The position numbers and the translations under genes were made by a program. Below, piece by piece: positions 7,504 through 15,131 of a stretch of 35,640 bases of DNA. The notes beneath the pieces are model-generated. The model worked only from the letters and a program-made list of their open reading frames with translations. It was not told the DNA's origin and ran no database searches. The DNA comes from CAYSPT01 sp964432985 (GTDB taxonomy: Bacteria > Muiribacteriota > CAYSPT01), in contig CAYSPT010000053.1 in the NCBI GenBank assembly GCA_964432985.1, forward strand, positions 1-35,640. The letters run 5' to 3'. How positions within the stretch are numbered: position 1 is the first letter of the stretch; the number at the start of each line of letters is the position of its first letter.

Positions 7504-8049
7504 TACTTTCCCGACAGGTCCCCCATGATTGTTNNNNNNNNNNNNNNNNNNNNNNNNNNNNNNNNNNNNNNNNNNNNNNNNNNNNNNNNNNNNNNNNNNN
7601 NNNNNNNNNNNNNNNNNNNNNNNNNNNNNNNNNGACAGGTCCCCCATGATTGTTCGCCCGAAATAGGTACCGTAGAACCGCTCGTCCAGGACCTTGCCCA
7701 GGTCTTTTACCGACACGATTCCCACCAGTTTGCCGTCCTTGAGTACCGGGATGTGTCGGATATTTTTAGACACGCATATATGATATGCCACACCAACGCT
7801 GGTTGTGTCCTCCACCGTAATATACTCGCTGGTCATTACATCACCCACTGTTGTCTTAGCCGGGTCTTTCTCCTCGGCCACTATCCGTTTAAGCAGGTCC
7901 CTCTCGGTAAAGATTCCCACCAGTTCGTCGTCGCGTATCACGATCAGGCAGCCAATATTGAACATGGCCATCTTTTTGGCCGCCGAGGTGATGCTTTCAT
8001 CCTCGGTACAGGTCTTGACGTCCCGCTTCATATGCTGCTGGATATCCAT
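7500..8049 (-). CDS. Tandem CBS-domain protein (spans an assembly gap)
   Basis: Two CBS motifs in tandem (a Bateman pair), the usual build of small stand-alone adenosine-nucleotide sensors: GCLIVIRDDELVGIFTERDL and HIPVLKDGKLVGIVSVKDLG. The start is ATG 8049, which has GAGGAGGAG just upstream; an upstream in-frame ATG at 8082 has none. The gene crosses the 100-N run at 7534-7633, whose flanks are an identical 21-mer. Removing the N and one copy leaves a clean 142-residue protein ending FGRTIMGDLSGKY with stop TAG at 7500-7502. Translating through the N gives a false longer tail. The regulated partner is not evident. Confidence 0.85.
7534..7633. other. Scaffold gap of 100 N with duplicated 21-bp flanks
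   Basis: The 21 bases 7513-7533 are repeated exactly at 7634-7654. Collapsing the N and one copy restores the CBS reading frame, so little or nothing is missing here. Confidence 0.9.
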
Positions 8050-8372
8050 GGGGCTCCTCCTCTTTCCAAGCCGCTGTTTCATGAGCAGTTTTTACGCTTT
8101 TTTCATCAACTATTAATAGAGTATAAAACTAATGTCCAAAGGTCAAGTCTAAAGAGTTAATATACGTATCTAGCAAAACTAAAACAAATTGCCAGGCAAT
8201 TATAATGTACTTGTACTTGATCCTGGCAGATAACAAAAATGGTATCTGTAGATGAAATTCTTCAGAGTGAAAAAGAAATCCAGGAGTTCAGGAGTCGGGA
8301 GCCGGGGCGTTATAGCGGCGCAAACCGCTAAGGTCAGAAGGTCAAGCCTGATAGGGCGGGTGAGGACAAAGC
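8050..8372. other. Intergenic region between CBS gene and flagellin 3' end
   Basis: An AT-rich half (8100-8240) probably holds the minus-strand promoter of the CBS gene. At 8312-8329 TAGCGG-CGCAAA-CCGCTA forms a 6-bp hairpin downstream of the flagellin stop, but without a clear T-run on the minus strand. A 30-codon plus-strand frame (8239-8331) has no ribosome site. I see no supported gene. Confidence 0.5.
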
Positions 8373-11163
8373 TTAACCGAGGAGCTGTAAGACATTCTGC
8401 GGGATCTGGTTGGCCTGTGCCAGCATGGCCGTACCCGCCTGCATCATGATCTGGTTTTTAGTGAATTCCATCATCTCGTCGGCCATGTCGGCGTCCCGGA
8501 TCCGCGACTCGCTGGACTGCAGGTTCTCCTCGGTCACGCCCAGGTTCTTGATGGTGTGTTCCAGCCGGTTCTGGAAAGCACCCAGCACCCCCCGCTGCTT
8601 GGAGACCCGGTTGATGGCCGTGTCTACCATTCCCGAGTCGATCAGGTCCATGGCCGCGCCCTGGGTGGAGACATCAAGATCGTTGGTGAGGCCGATCCCC
8701 GTAACCGACATGTCGTCGATGGTCATGGTGGTGCGGTGCTCGCCGCCTTTGTTCTGCCCGATCTGCAGGGTCAGACTCCCGGCGGAGGCCAGGATGGAGA
8801 AGGCGTCAACGCCCAGTTCCTTCATCTGAATCTCTTCCAGGGTGAAGCTCACCCCGGCGATACCGCCGGCACCGGCTTCGATCTCCCCGGCGTAGTCCGG
8901 ATCGACACCGCTGCTGAGCAGTGTCATAGAGCTGTTCTGGGCAGCGAAGTAACTGGAACGGTCGCCCTGGTTGGCCCGCAGGAAAGCCTCGTTCAAGCCC
9001 GGGTCGGTGACCCGCAGCACGTAGTCCTCCGTGCGCGAGATCCGCACGCCTTCGATGGTATCCCCGAACTCGGCGCGGTACAGGCCGATCAGGTCCGTCA
9101 ATCCATAGTCCTCGTCATTGCCGTTGAGAACCTGGAAGTTGCCTGTCCCCGACGAGGTGTCGGTCAGGCTGAACGCCCCGGTGGACTCGTCATAGGTAGC
9201 CGACACGTTGGTCACGTCATTGAGACGGGTGAGCAGGTCATCGATAGTGGCAGCGGCGGTAGTGGCCACCATGGAAACCACGTTGACTATGTTACGGGTG
9301 CCGTCGCGGGTGACTACGGCGAAGGTGCCGGTAGACACCGCCTGCAGCAGCCCCAGGTCGTCGATGCTGCCCCCGGAGAGCTTGGTTTCACTGTCGAGTT
9401 TGCCGTCGGTGTCGGTGAGGTCGGAGTTGTAGATGGTGACGCCGCCTCCGCCGGTGGAGAACTTAGAAACCTCGCCGCTGCCCCATTCGGTCACGTAGAG
9501 GTTGCCGCTGTCATCGAATTCCACACCGGTAGGATTCGTGAGCAGCCCGGCCCCGACTTCAGAAACATAGGTGCCGGTTGAATCGAATTTCTGGACGCGG
9601 CTGTTGAACGTGTCGGCCACATAGATGTTGCCCGCAGTGTCGGTGGTCACGTCCCAGGGCTGGTCGAATTGCCCGGCTCCGGCGCCGCCGCTGCCGAACT
9701 GAAACAGGAAGTTGCCACCGGAGTCGTACTTCTGGATACGGTTGTTGCCAATGTCGGCCACGAAGATGTTGTCCGCCGAGTCAACGTGGACTGAAGTAGG
9801 GTTGCCGATGACGGCGAACTGGTCCAGGTACCCGCCGGCCGAGTTGAATTTCTGGATGCGGCTATTGGCATTATCGGTCACGTAGATGTTGCCGGCCGAG
9901 TCAAAGGCCATGTTATAGGGGCCGGAGCCACCGAACTGGCCGTCTCCGGCGCCCGCGCTGCCGAACTGGCTCTGGTAGACGCCGGCCGAGTTGAANNNNN
10001 NNNNNNNNNNNNNNNNNNNNNNNNNNNNNNNNNNNNNNNNNNNNNNNNNNNNNNNNNNNNNNNNNNNNNNNNNNNNNNNNNNNNNNNNNNNNNNNGCTGC
10101 CGAACTGGCTCTGGTAGACGCCGGCCGAGTTGAACTGCTGCACGCGGAAGTTGCCGTAGTCGGTCGTGTAGACGTTGCCGGACGAGTCGACCGCCGTCCA
10201 GTAGGGAATAGTCATCCCCACTCCGCCGCTTGCCCAGACGAACTCGGGTTCGGTGATCGTCCCCGCCTGCGGAGCGCTGGCGAGTTCAAGGTGGATGTCG
10301 TGCTTCGATCCGTATTCTTTGGCCTGGATGATGATGGAGGCGGTACCGTTCCCATAGGCCGCCGCGCCGCTCGGATCGTAGGAGGCGGTGGCGTCGATTC
10401 CGGCCGCCGCCATGCCCTCGTTAAATTTTCGCAGCACGTCGCTTATGTTGTCGCCGGCGTTCTCCTCGGCTATAACCGTGACCAGGGCAATCTGTCCCTC
10501 AGACTCGATCTTGAAGGCGTAATCGCCGTCGGCCTGCCCCATGAGGGTGGAGAAACCGCCCTCGTCGTTAACGCCGGGCGCGGCGGCGGCGGCAACATTG
10601 CCCACGATGATTCCCTTGGCCCGCTCGGCGGCGTTGTAGATGCTGACCTTGTACTCCCCGGTGGTCCTTATCTGCCCGTCAACCACCAGCTTCGCATCGT
10701 TGTTGATGCCGTCCGTGTCGGCCTTCTCCTCCGCCTTGCCGCCCACGGTGCCATTGAGCAGCTTGAGAGTATTGTACTCGGTGGTCTCGGCGATGCGGTC
10801 GATCTCGGTCAGAAGCGCCTCCACCTCGGCCTGGTAGTGCTCGCGGTCGCCGTCGGTCTTGTCGCCGTTGGCGGCCATCTCGGTCAGGTCCCGGATGCGG
10901 CGCAGGATGGCGTGGGTGCGGTCAAGGGCCCCTTCGGCGGTCTGTATGAGTGAAATCCCATCCTGGGCGTTTGAGACGGCCACCTCGAGGCCGCTCACCT
11001 GGGCCCGCAGCTTCTCGCTGATGGCCAGCCCGCCGGCGTCGTCGGCAGCGCGGTTGACCCTGAGGCCGGAAGAGAGCCGTTCAAGTGTCACGTTCAGGCT
11101 GCCGTTCGTCATCGCCAGGTTGCGATGCGAATTCATAGACGAGATGTTATGTGCAACTCTGAT
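8373..11163 (-). CDS. fliC: Flagellin with an inserted NHL beta-propeller
   Basis: A flagellar filament protein of about 883 residues, far larger than ordinary flagellins (270-500). The N-terminal D0/D1 helices (MNSHRNLAMTNGSLNV, LERLSSGLRVNRAADDAGG) and the C-terminal ones (SRIRDADMADEMMEFTKNQI, ending MLAQANQIPQNVLQLLG) are intact. Between them are flagellin-type variable domains and, at about residues 305-516, at least five NHL repeats. The 100-N run at 9996-10095 has 39-bp identical flanks; removing 139 bases puts both halves in one frame. The D0 segment upstream of ATG 11136 (IRVAHNISS) is in frame and preceded by AAGGAGG, but no ATG, GTG or TTG is available, so initiation at ATC 11163 or a sequence error is likely. 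It is the only flagellar gene in the window. Confidence 0.88.
9450..10225 (-). repeat. NHL-repeat segment inside the flagellin
   Basis: Five visible blades of about 40 residues share the pattern D(S/T)(A/S)GN(I/V)Y(V/T)(T/A)D..N.R(I/V)QKF(D/N)S.G. Examples are VDSSGNVYTTDYGNFRVQQF, FDSAGNIYVTDNANSRIQKF, VDSADNIFVADIGNNRIQKY, TDTAGNIYVADTFNSRVQKF and FDDSGNLYVTEWGSGEVSKF. NHL propellers usually have six blades. The scaffold gap falls within the first repeat, so a further copy may have been collapsed. The repeats are similar enough at DNA level to explain the assembly break. Confidence 0.9.
9996..10095. other. Scaffold gap of 100 N inside the NHL repeats
   Basis: Positions 9957-9995 are repeated exactly at 10096-10134 (39 bp). 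Simple collapse restores the flagellin frame (139 bases, shift corrected), but whole in-frame repeat units could also be missing. Confidence 0.88.
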
Positions 11164-11246
11164 GGCGGTGATCCTCCTTGATCACGGGGCCGGACTTCCC
11201 TGCCCGGCATCTCCGGGAAAGCAAATAAAATAATCCCCTACTATAC

Positions 11247-11275
11247 TTATCGGATTGGTTACATTTTTCTACTAA
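11247..11275 (-). promoter_or_regulatory. Possible sigma-28 promoter of flagellin
   Basis: On the minus strand TCCGATAA (11247-11254) matches the flagellar sigma-28 -10 consensus GCCGATAA in seven of eight bases. The -35 region near 11270-11275 (GTTAGT) only weakly resembles TAAA. It lies about 85 bp before the presumed start, the expected place for a flagellin promoter. A strong ribosome site AAGGAGG is at 11173-11179. Confidence 0.5.
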
Positions 11276-11389
11276 CAGGTAAAGTGCAAAAAAATGGAGT
11301 TTCAGGGACTCCCCTATAGGCCGATAGGGGCCTCAATAAATGGATGTTTTTTATATGGGATAGAGCACTATCTACCGTTCAGTATGACA

Positions 11390-11424
11390 AAAAGAGGAAG
11401 CCCGAGAGACAGGCTTCCTCTTTT
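11390..11424 (-). terminator. Rho-independent terminator after hdrA/zinc-ribbon
   Basis: A 13-bp perfect stem (AAAAGAGGAAGCC at 11390-11402 with its complement at 11412-11424), 9-nt loop, with a run of five T on the minus strand after the stem. It lies about 75 bp past the zinc-ribbon stop. Its A/T ends make it usable in both directions. Confidence 0.85.
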
Positions 11425-11500
11425 ACCGTCTTACAAGTACAACGTCCGTTCCGTATGCTTCGCAAGCTTACATGCTGCAACAGCTCATGAAACGAACAGT

Positions 11501-11647
11501 CTACTTCTCTTTCTTTTTACGCAGCTTGCGGATGGAGTTGCTTCCGCACTCCGGGCACATCCGTTCCACCAGGGCTCCGCCCTTCTTGAAGGCCCCTTCG
11601 TACTCGTGCCCGCACCGCATGCATCTGTAGTCGCTTGTTTCTTCCAT
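11501..11647 (-). CDS. Small zinc-ribbon protein
   Basis: A 48-residue protein, METTS-like at the start (MEETSDYRC), with two knuckles CMRCG (about residues 9-13) and CPECGS (about 31-36), followed by a basic tail (RKLRKKKEK). The four cysteines would hold one zinc or iron. ATG 11647 lies 2 nt after the hdrA stop, so the two are co-transcribed and probably translationally coupled. Such short ribbons often accompany Hdr-type and other iron-sulfur operons, but no function is established. It could also be a rubredoxin-like metal site, although the spacing between the pairs is short. Confidence 0.8.
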   Translation of the reverse strand: MEETSDYRCMRCGHEYEGAFKKGGALVERMCPECGSNSIRKLRKKKEK

Positions 11648-11649
11648 GG

Positions 11650-14109
11650 CTAACCCTCTGCTTTCTTAGCCTTGGCAGCTTTAGCGGCTTTAGCGGCCTC
11701 TTTTGCCTTTTTCTTCTCATCCTCCGCGGTGAGGATGCGGATGGTCTCCTCGATTTCCTCTTTGGTGACCTCGCTGCGCATCTTCTCCGCCACGGTCATG
11801 ATCTCCTGCCACCGGGACGCTTCCGCCGCCGAGCACCATTCCAGCTGCAGACGCTCGGGTCTGATACCGAGCTTCTCCAGCTTGTCCCAGAGGGTGTCGA
11901 CTCGCTTAACACACCACCGGTTGGCGCTGATGTAGTGACAATCGGCAAAGTGGCAGCCGGTGACGAAGACCACCGGCGCGCCCTTCTTGAAGGCGTGCAG
12001 GATGAACTCGGAGGACACGCGCCCGCTGCACATCACCCGGATCAACCGGGCATTGGGCGGGTACTGCATCCGGGACAACCCGGCCAGGTCCGCGCCGCCG
12101 TAGGAGCACCAGTTGCAGGCGAAGGTGACCACCTTCTCCTCTGGATTTTCCGCCAGCATGGCATCGATCATGGAGGTGATCTGCTCGTCTCTGAAGTGGC
12201 GCATGGTGATTGCCCCGAAGCGGCATTCGGCACCGCAGGTGCCGCACCCCTTGCAGGCGGCTTCCACCACCATTATTGACTTGGCTTTCTTGTCCACATG
12301 GATGGCACCGTAAGGACAGACCTTGGCGCACAACCCGCAGAGCGTGCAGATTTCTTTGTCGATCCGGCACGTAATAGCCGGGACCTTCACCTTTCCCGTG
12401 GCCAGCAGCCGCTCGGCGCGGCCGGCGGCCCCGGAGGCCTGGATGACCGAAGCTTTGATGTCCTTGGGGGACTCGCAGCAACCGGCTAAAAACACGCCTC
12501 CCGTGGGAGAGTCGATGGGATTCAACTGGTAGTGGGTCTCCATCAGGAACCCGTCCGGGGACGTGGACAGGGTCAGCGCCCGCTGGACATCAGCGGTCTT
12601 AGCCGTTGGTACCACGCCTACCGAGAGGACCACCATTTCCACCTCGTGCTTCTCTATCTTGCCGGCGGTGGTGTTCTCCACGGTCAGGATCAGGTTCTTG
12701 GTCTCGGGATCTTCTTCGATGCCTCCCGGGATGCCCCTGATGTATTTCACTCCCAGCGCTTTGCTCCGGGTGTACAGGTCCTCGTACGCTTTGCCGAAAC
12801 AGCGCATGTCCATGTAGAACACCTTGCAGTCCATCTCCGGGTGATGATCCCTGAGAAAGAGGGTGTCCTTGACGGTGTTCATACAACAGATGTTGCTGCA
12901 GTAGGACTTACCGCGCTTCATGGACCGCGAACCGACACACTGGATAAAGGCCACGCTCTTGGGCATCTTTCGGTCTGTGGCCCGGATCAGTTCACCTTTG
13001 GTGACGTAGCCGGGACCGGTCAGGACCTCGAACTCCCAGGAGGTGATGACATTTTCGAACTTGGTGTAGTTGTACTCGTCCAGGATAGTGGGATCATAGC
13101 CCTCCATACCGGTGGCGACCACCACCACGCCAACGTCCAGATCTACGAATGTGTCTTTATCGTCAAAGTCGATGCACCGCTTGTCGCACGCCTCCAGGCA
13201 CTTGCCGCAGGCAATGGGATTCGTCCCCAGGCACTCGTCCATATTGATCAGGTACGAGGCGGGCACGGACTGGGCAAACGGAATGTATATGGCTTTCCTG
13301 GTTGCCATTCCCATCTGGTGCTCGTCATGAACGATTTCCGGACATACCGACACGCACTCGCCGCACGAGGTACATTTCTCTTCATCAACGTACCGTGCCT
13401 TGCGGCGCACTTTCACGTGAAAATTACCGATATACCCGGTTACTTCTTCTACTTCTGAGTAAGCTAACAGCTTAATTTTGGGATGTCGACCGACATCCAT
13501 CATCCTCGGACCGAGGATTCAAATAGCTCAATCCATGGTGGGGAAGGTTTTGTTGATAACAGCCATCAACCCACCAATAGTCGGTTCTTTTTCAACGAGA
13601 TAAACCTGGTAGCCTGCATCCGCCAGATCGAGTGAGGACTGGATGCCGGCGATACCACCGCCTATTACGAGCGCGGCAGGTTCCACCGGGACCTCGAGCT
13701 CTTCCTGCTCTTCCAGGAGACGGGCCCGGGCCACAGCCATTCCAACCAGATCTTTTGCTTTTTTAGTGGCAAACTCCATATCTGCATGCACCCAGCTGCA
13801 GTGCTCGCGGATATTGGCCATCTCGAACAGATAAGGGTTCAGCCCGGCTGCCGCACAGCACGCCTTGAAGGTGGGCTCGTGCATCCGGGGTGAACAGCTG
13901 GCCACCACCACCCGGTTCAGGTTGTGCTCCTCGATATACTTCTGTATTTCCTGCTGCCCGGGTTCTGCGCATGAGTACCGGTTCTTGACCGCGCACACCA
14001 CGTCGGGGAGCGTCAGTGCATACTCCACCAACCCGGCACAGTCCACGGTCGAAGCAATGTTTATCCCGCATTCACAAATGAATACGCCGATTCTCAGATC
14101 TTCCGCCAA
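11650..14109 (-). CDS. hdrA: HdrA-MvhD fusion with two in-frame UGA (UxxU) codons
   Basis: HdrA is the FAD, iron-sulfur subunit of heterodisulfide-reductase-type complexes that bifurcate electrons. The frame is open from TTG 14109 (SD GGAGGTG, 9-nt spacer) to 11650 except for TGA at 13530-13528 and 13521-13519. Reading both as Sec gives TFPTMD-U-AI-U-ILGPRMMDVGRHP, exactly the family's DCxxCILxPK motif. The 819-residue product has an FAD site VIGGGIAGIQ, an inserted ferredoxin (CTSCGECVSVCP), the cluster ligands IQCVGSR and CSNICC, a C-terminal 2[4Fe-4S] ferredoxin (CTLCGLCAKVCP, CKGCGTCGAEC), an MvhD domain (FACNWCSYGGAD, VMCSGRV) and a Lys/Ala-rich tail. Two hairpins follow the UGAs. Cut at the UGAs it would look like two genes. 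GTG 14121 lies inside the SD and is unlikely as the start. Confidence 0.9.
13481..13498 (-). promoter_or_regulatory. Second SECIS-like hairpin in hdrA
   Basis: A perfect 7-bp stem GGATGTC/GACATCC closes on the tetraloop GGTC. The loop starts 27 nt after the second UGA (13519), nearly the 26-nt spacing of selD. Only three bases separate the two hairpins, so they form a tandem pair over the codons after the UxxU motif. Confidence 0.75.
13502..13518 (-). promoter_or_regulatory. First SECIS-like hairpin in hdrA
   Basis: Stem ATCCTC/GAGGAT closes on GGTCC, identical in loop to the selD SECIS. The loop starts 15 nt after the first UGA (13528), close to the spacing in E. coli fdhF, but only 6 nt after the second UGA, too near to serve it. 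Confidence 0.75.
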
Positions 14110-14134
14110 AGGATTGATCACCTCCTTTTTTAGG

Positions 14135-14311
14135 CTCGAGTAATTATCAAAATATTCTGCTGCGGCTTGAAAATGATTGCATCTACTTTGTTGCGCTTGA
14201 AAAACGTTCTCGACGTACCTTACAGGTACGCCTCCGAGCGTTTTCCGGCGTGCGCCTCGTAGCTGCTGCCATTTTCTTCACCTCGCGACGAATATTTGTA
14301 AATTACCCGAG
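14135..14311. mobile_element. 177-bp MITE-like element with imperfect terminal inverted repeats
   Basis: The left end CTCGAGTAATTATCAAAATA (14135 on) is matched in inverse by the right end at 14290-14311, which reads CTCGGGTAATTTACAAATAT on the other strand; about 19 of 23 positions agree with one gap. The interior has no reading frame but contains a hairpin CGTACC-TTACA-GGTACG. It sits between the hdrBC-like gene and hdrA, ending about 26 bp upstream of the hdrA start. Non-autonomous repeats of this size are common in bacterial genomes. I cannot see another copy in this window. Confidence 0.55.
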
Positions 14312-14348
14312 CGACAAGATTTTATTCTATCAGTCGCTACACAATTAC

Positions 14349-14390
14349 TGAGGACGTTAGTCCTCACCAAATGGGGGACGCTAGTCCCTC
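14349..14390 (-). terminator. Two tandem hairpins after the kor/hdr operon
   Basis: TGAGGAC-GTTA-GTCCTCA (14349-14366) and GGGAC-GCTA-GTCCC (14375-14388) have the same architecture, a GGAC/GTCC stem on a GYTA tetraloop. On the minus strand they come directly after the stop at 14397. They lack T-runs, so they may protect the mRNA end or be a repeat element rather than classic terminators. Confidence 0.45.
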
Positions 14391-14396
14391 ATTCAA

Positions 14397-15125
14397 TCAA
14401 CCGTGTGACGCCTCTAAACCGGCGTCACCAGAAACATCCTTTTCATCAGTTTTCTCAACAGCTTCGAGCTGCTCCGCCACCAGCACGGCCAGGTCTTTCA
14501 TGGGAATACGGGCCTCCGCCGGCACATCTTCGTCCTTAAGCGCGCAGGCGAAGTGGATCTGGCACTTGGGGCAGGCGGTTACCAGCATATCCGCCCCGGT
14601 CTTCTTCGCCTCGGTCAGCCGGTTAACCTGGATCTGCTTGCTGCAGGTGCCGCAGTTCATCCAGCCGCTGGTGCCGCAGCAAATGGCGCTTTTGCGGTTC
14701 TTGCCCATCTCCGCAAGCTCCAGGCCCGGGACAGCGTTCATCACCTGGCGGGGCTCTTCGTAGATGCCGGACAGACGGCCCAGGCGGCACGGGTCCTGGT
14801 AGGTCACCTTGGCCTTTATGGGTTTCAGTTTCAGCTCCGCCGCCTTCTCCGCCATGAGTTGGGTAATGTGGAGCACCTTGAATTTGAGNNNNNNNNNNNN
14901 NNNNNNNNNNNNNNNNNNNNNNNNNNNNNNNNNNNNNNNNNNNNNNNNNNNNNNNNNNNNNNNNNNNNNNNNNNNNNNNNNNNNNNNNGCCACGGTCAGG
15001 CGCGGCAGACATTTTTCGTTCAGCAGGGAGATGGGACAGACGGCGCTGCACTTGCCGCAATCGAGGCAGTTGTAGGCTTTCGTGTCCCTGACTATTTTCT
15101 CAATGTTTTTTTTGATTTTATCCAT
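14397..15125 (-). CDS. HdrC/HdrB-like iron-sulfur protein (incomplete across gap)
   Basis: The last gene of the kor operon. The N-terminus has a ferredoxin motif CLDCGKCSAVCPISLL (HdrC-like). The C-terminal 163 residues hold one CCG domain (DPCRLGR, AICCGTSGWMNC, TACPKC), the noncubane-cluster/zinc motif of HdrB. A run of 100 N at 14889-14988 removes the middle. Unlike the other gaps its flanks share no sequence, and a protein of this type should have a second ferredoxin motif and a first CCG domain, so several hundred bases are probably missing. The true length is therefore unknown. It probably passes electrons between the HdrA/MvhD-type modules and the Kor complex; that role is inferred from context. 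Confidence 0.8.
   Translation of the reverse strand: MDKIKKNIEKIVRDTKAYNCLDCGKCSAVCPISLLNEKCLPRLTVXXXXXXXXXXXXXXXXXXXXXXXXXXXXXXXXXXLKFKVLHITQLMAEKAAELKLKPIKAKVTYQDPCRLGRLSGIYEEPRQVMNAVPGLELAEMGKNRKSAICCGTSGWMNCGTCSKQIQVNRLTEAKKTGADMLVTACPKCQIHFACALKDEDVPAEARIPMKDLAVLVAEQLEAVEKTDEKDVSGDAGLEASHG
14889..14988. other. Scaffold gap with real missing sequence
   Basis: 100 N without duplicated flanks, inside the HdrC/B-like gene. The frames on both sides agree, so the missing length should be 1 modulo 3 if the gene is intact. Confidence 0.7.
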
Positions 15126-15131
15126 GCTGTT

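Noticed and set aside
7402..7533. Extension of the CBS protein through the N-run to 7402
   Set aside because: It is produced by translating across 100 N in a shifted frame. Collapsing the duplicated 21-bp flank gives a clean stop at 7500-7502.
8239..8331. 30-codon plus-strand frame (MVSVDEILQSEKEIQEF...)
   Set aside because: It has plausible composition but no ribosome site and no length or neighbour support, and it overlaps the hairpin downstream of flagellin.
8290..8370. Cyclic-di-GMP (GEMM) riboswitch, suggested by GCGCAAACC
   Set aside because: Other conserved parts do not match, and no plus-strand gene lies downstream to be controlled.
13481..13530. hdrA as a broken pseudogene or as two separate genes
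   Set aside because: Both sides align to one HdrA without lost residues, only the two CxxC codons are TGA, the rest of the frame is clean, and Sec machinery plus SECIS-like hairpins are present.
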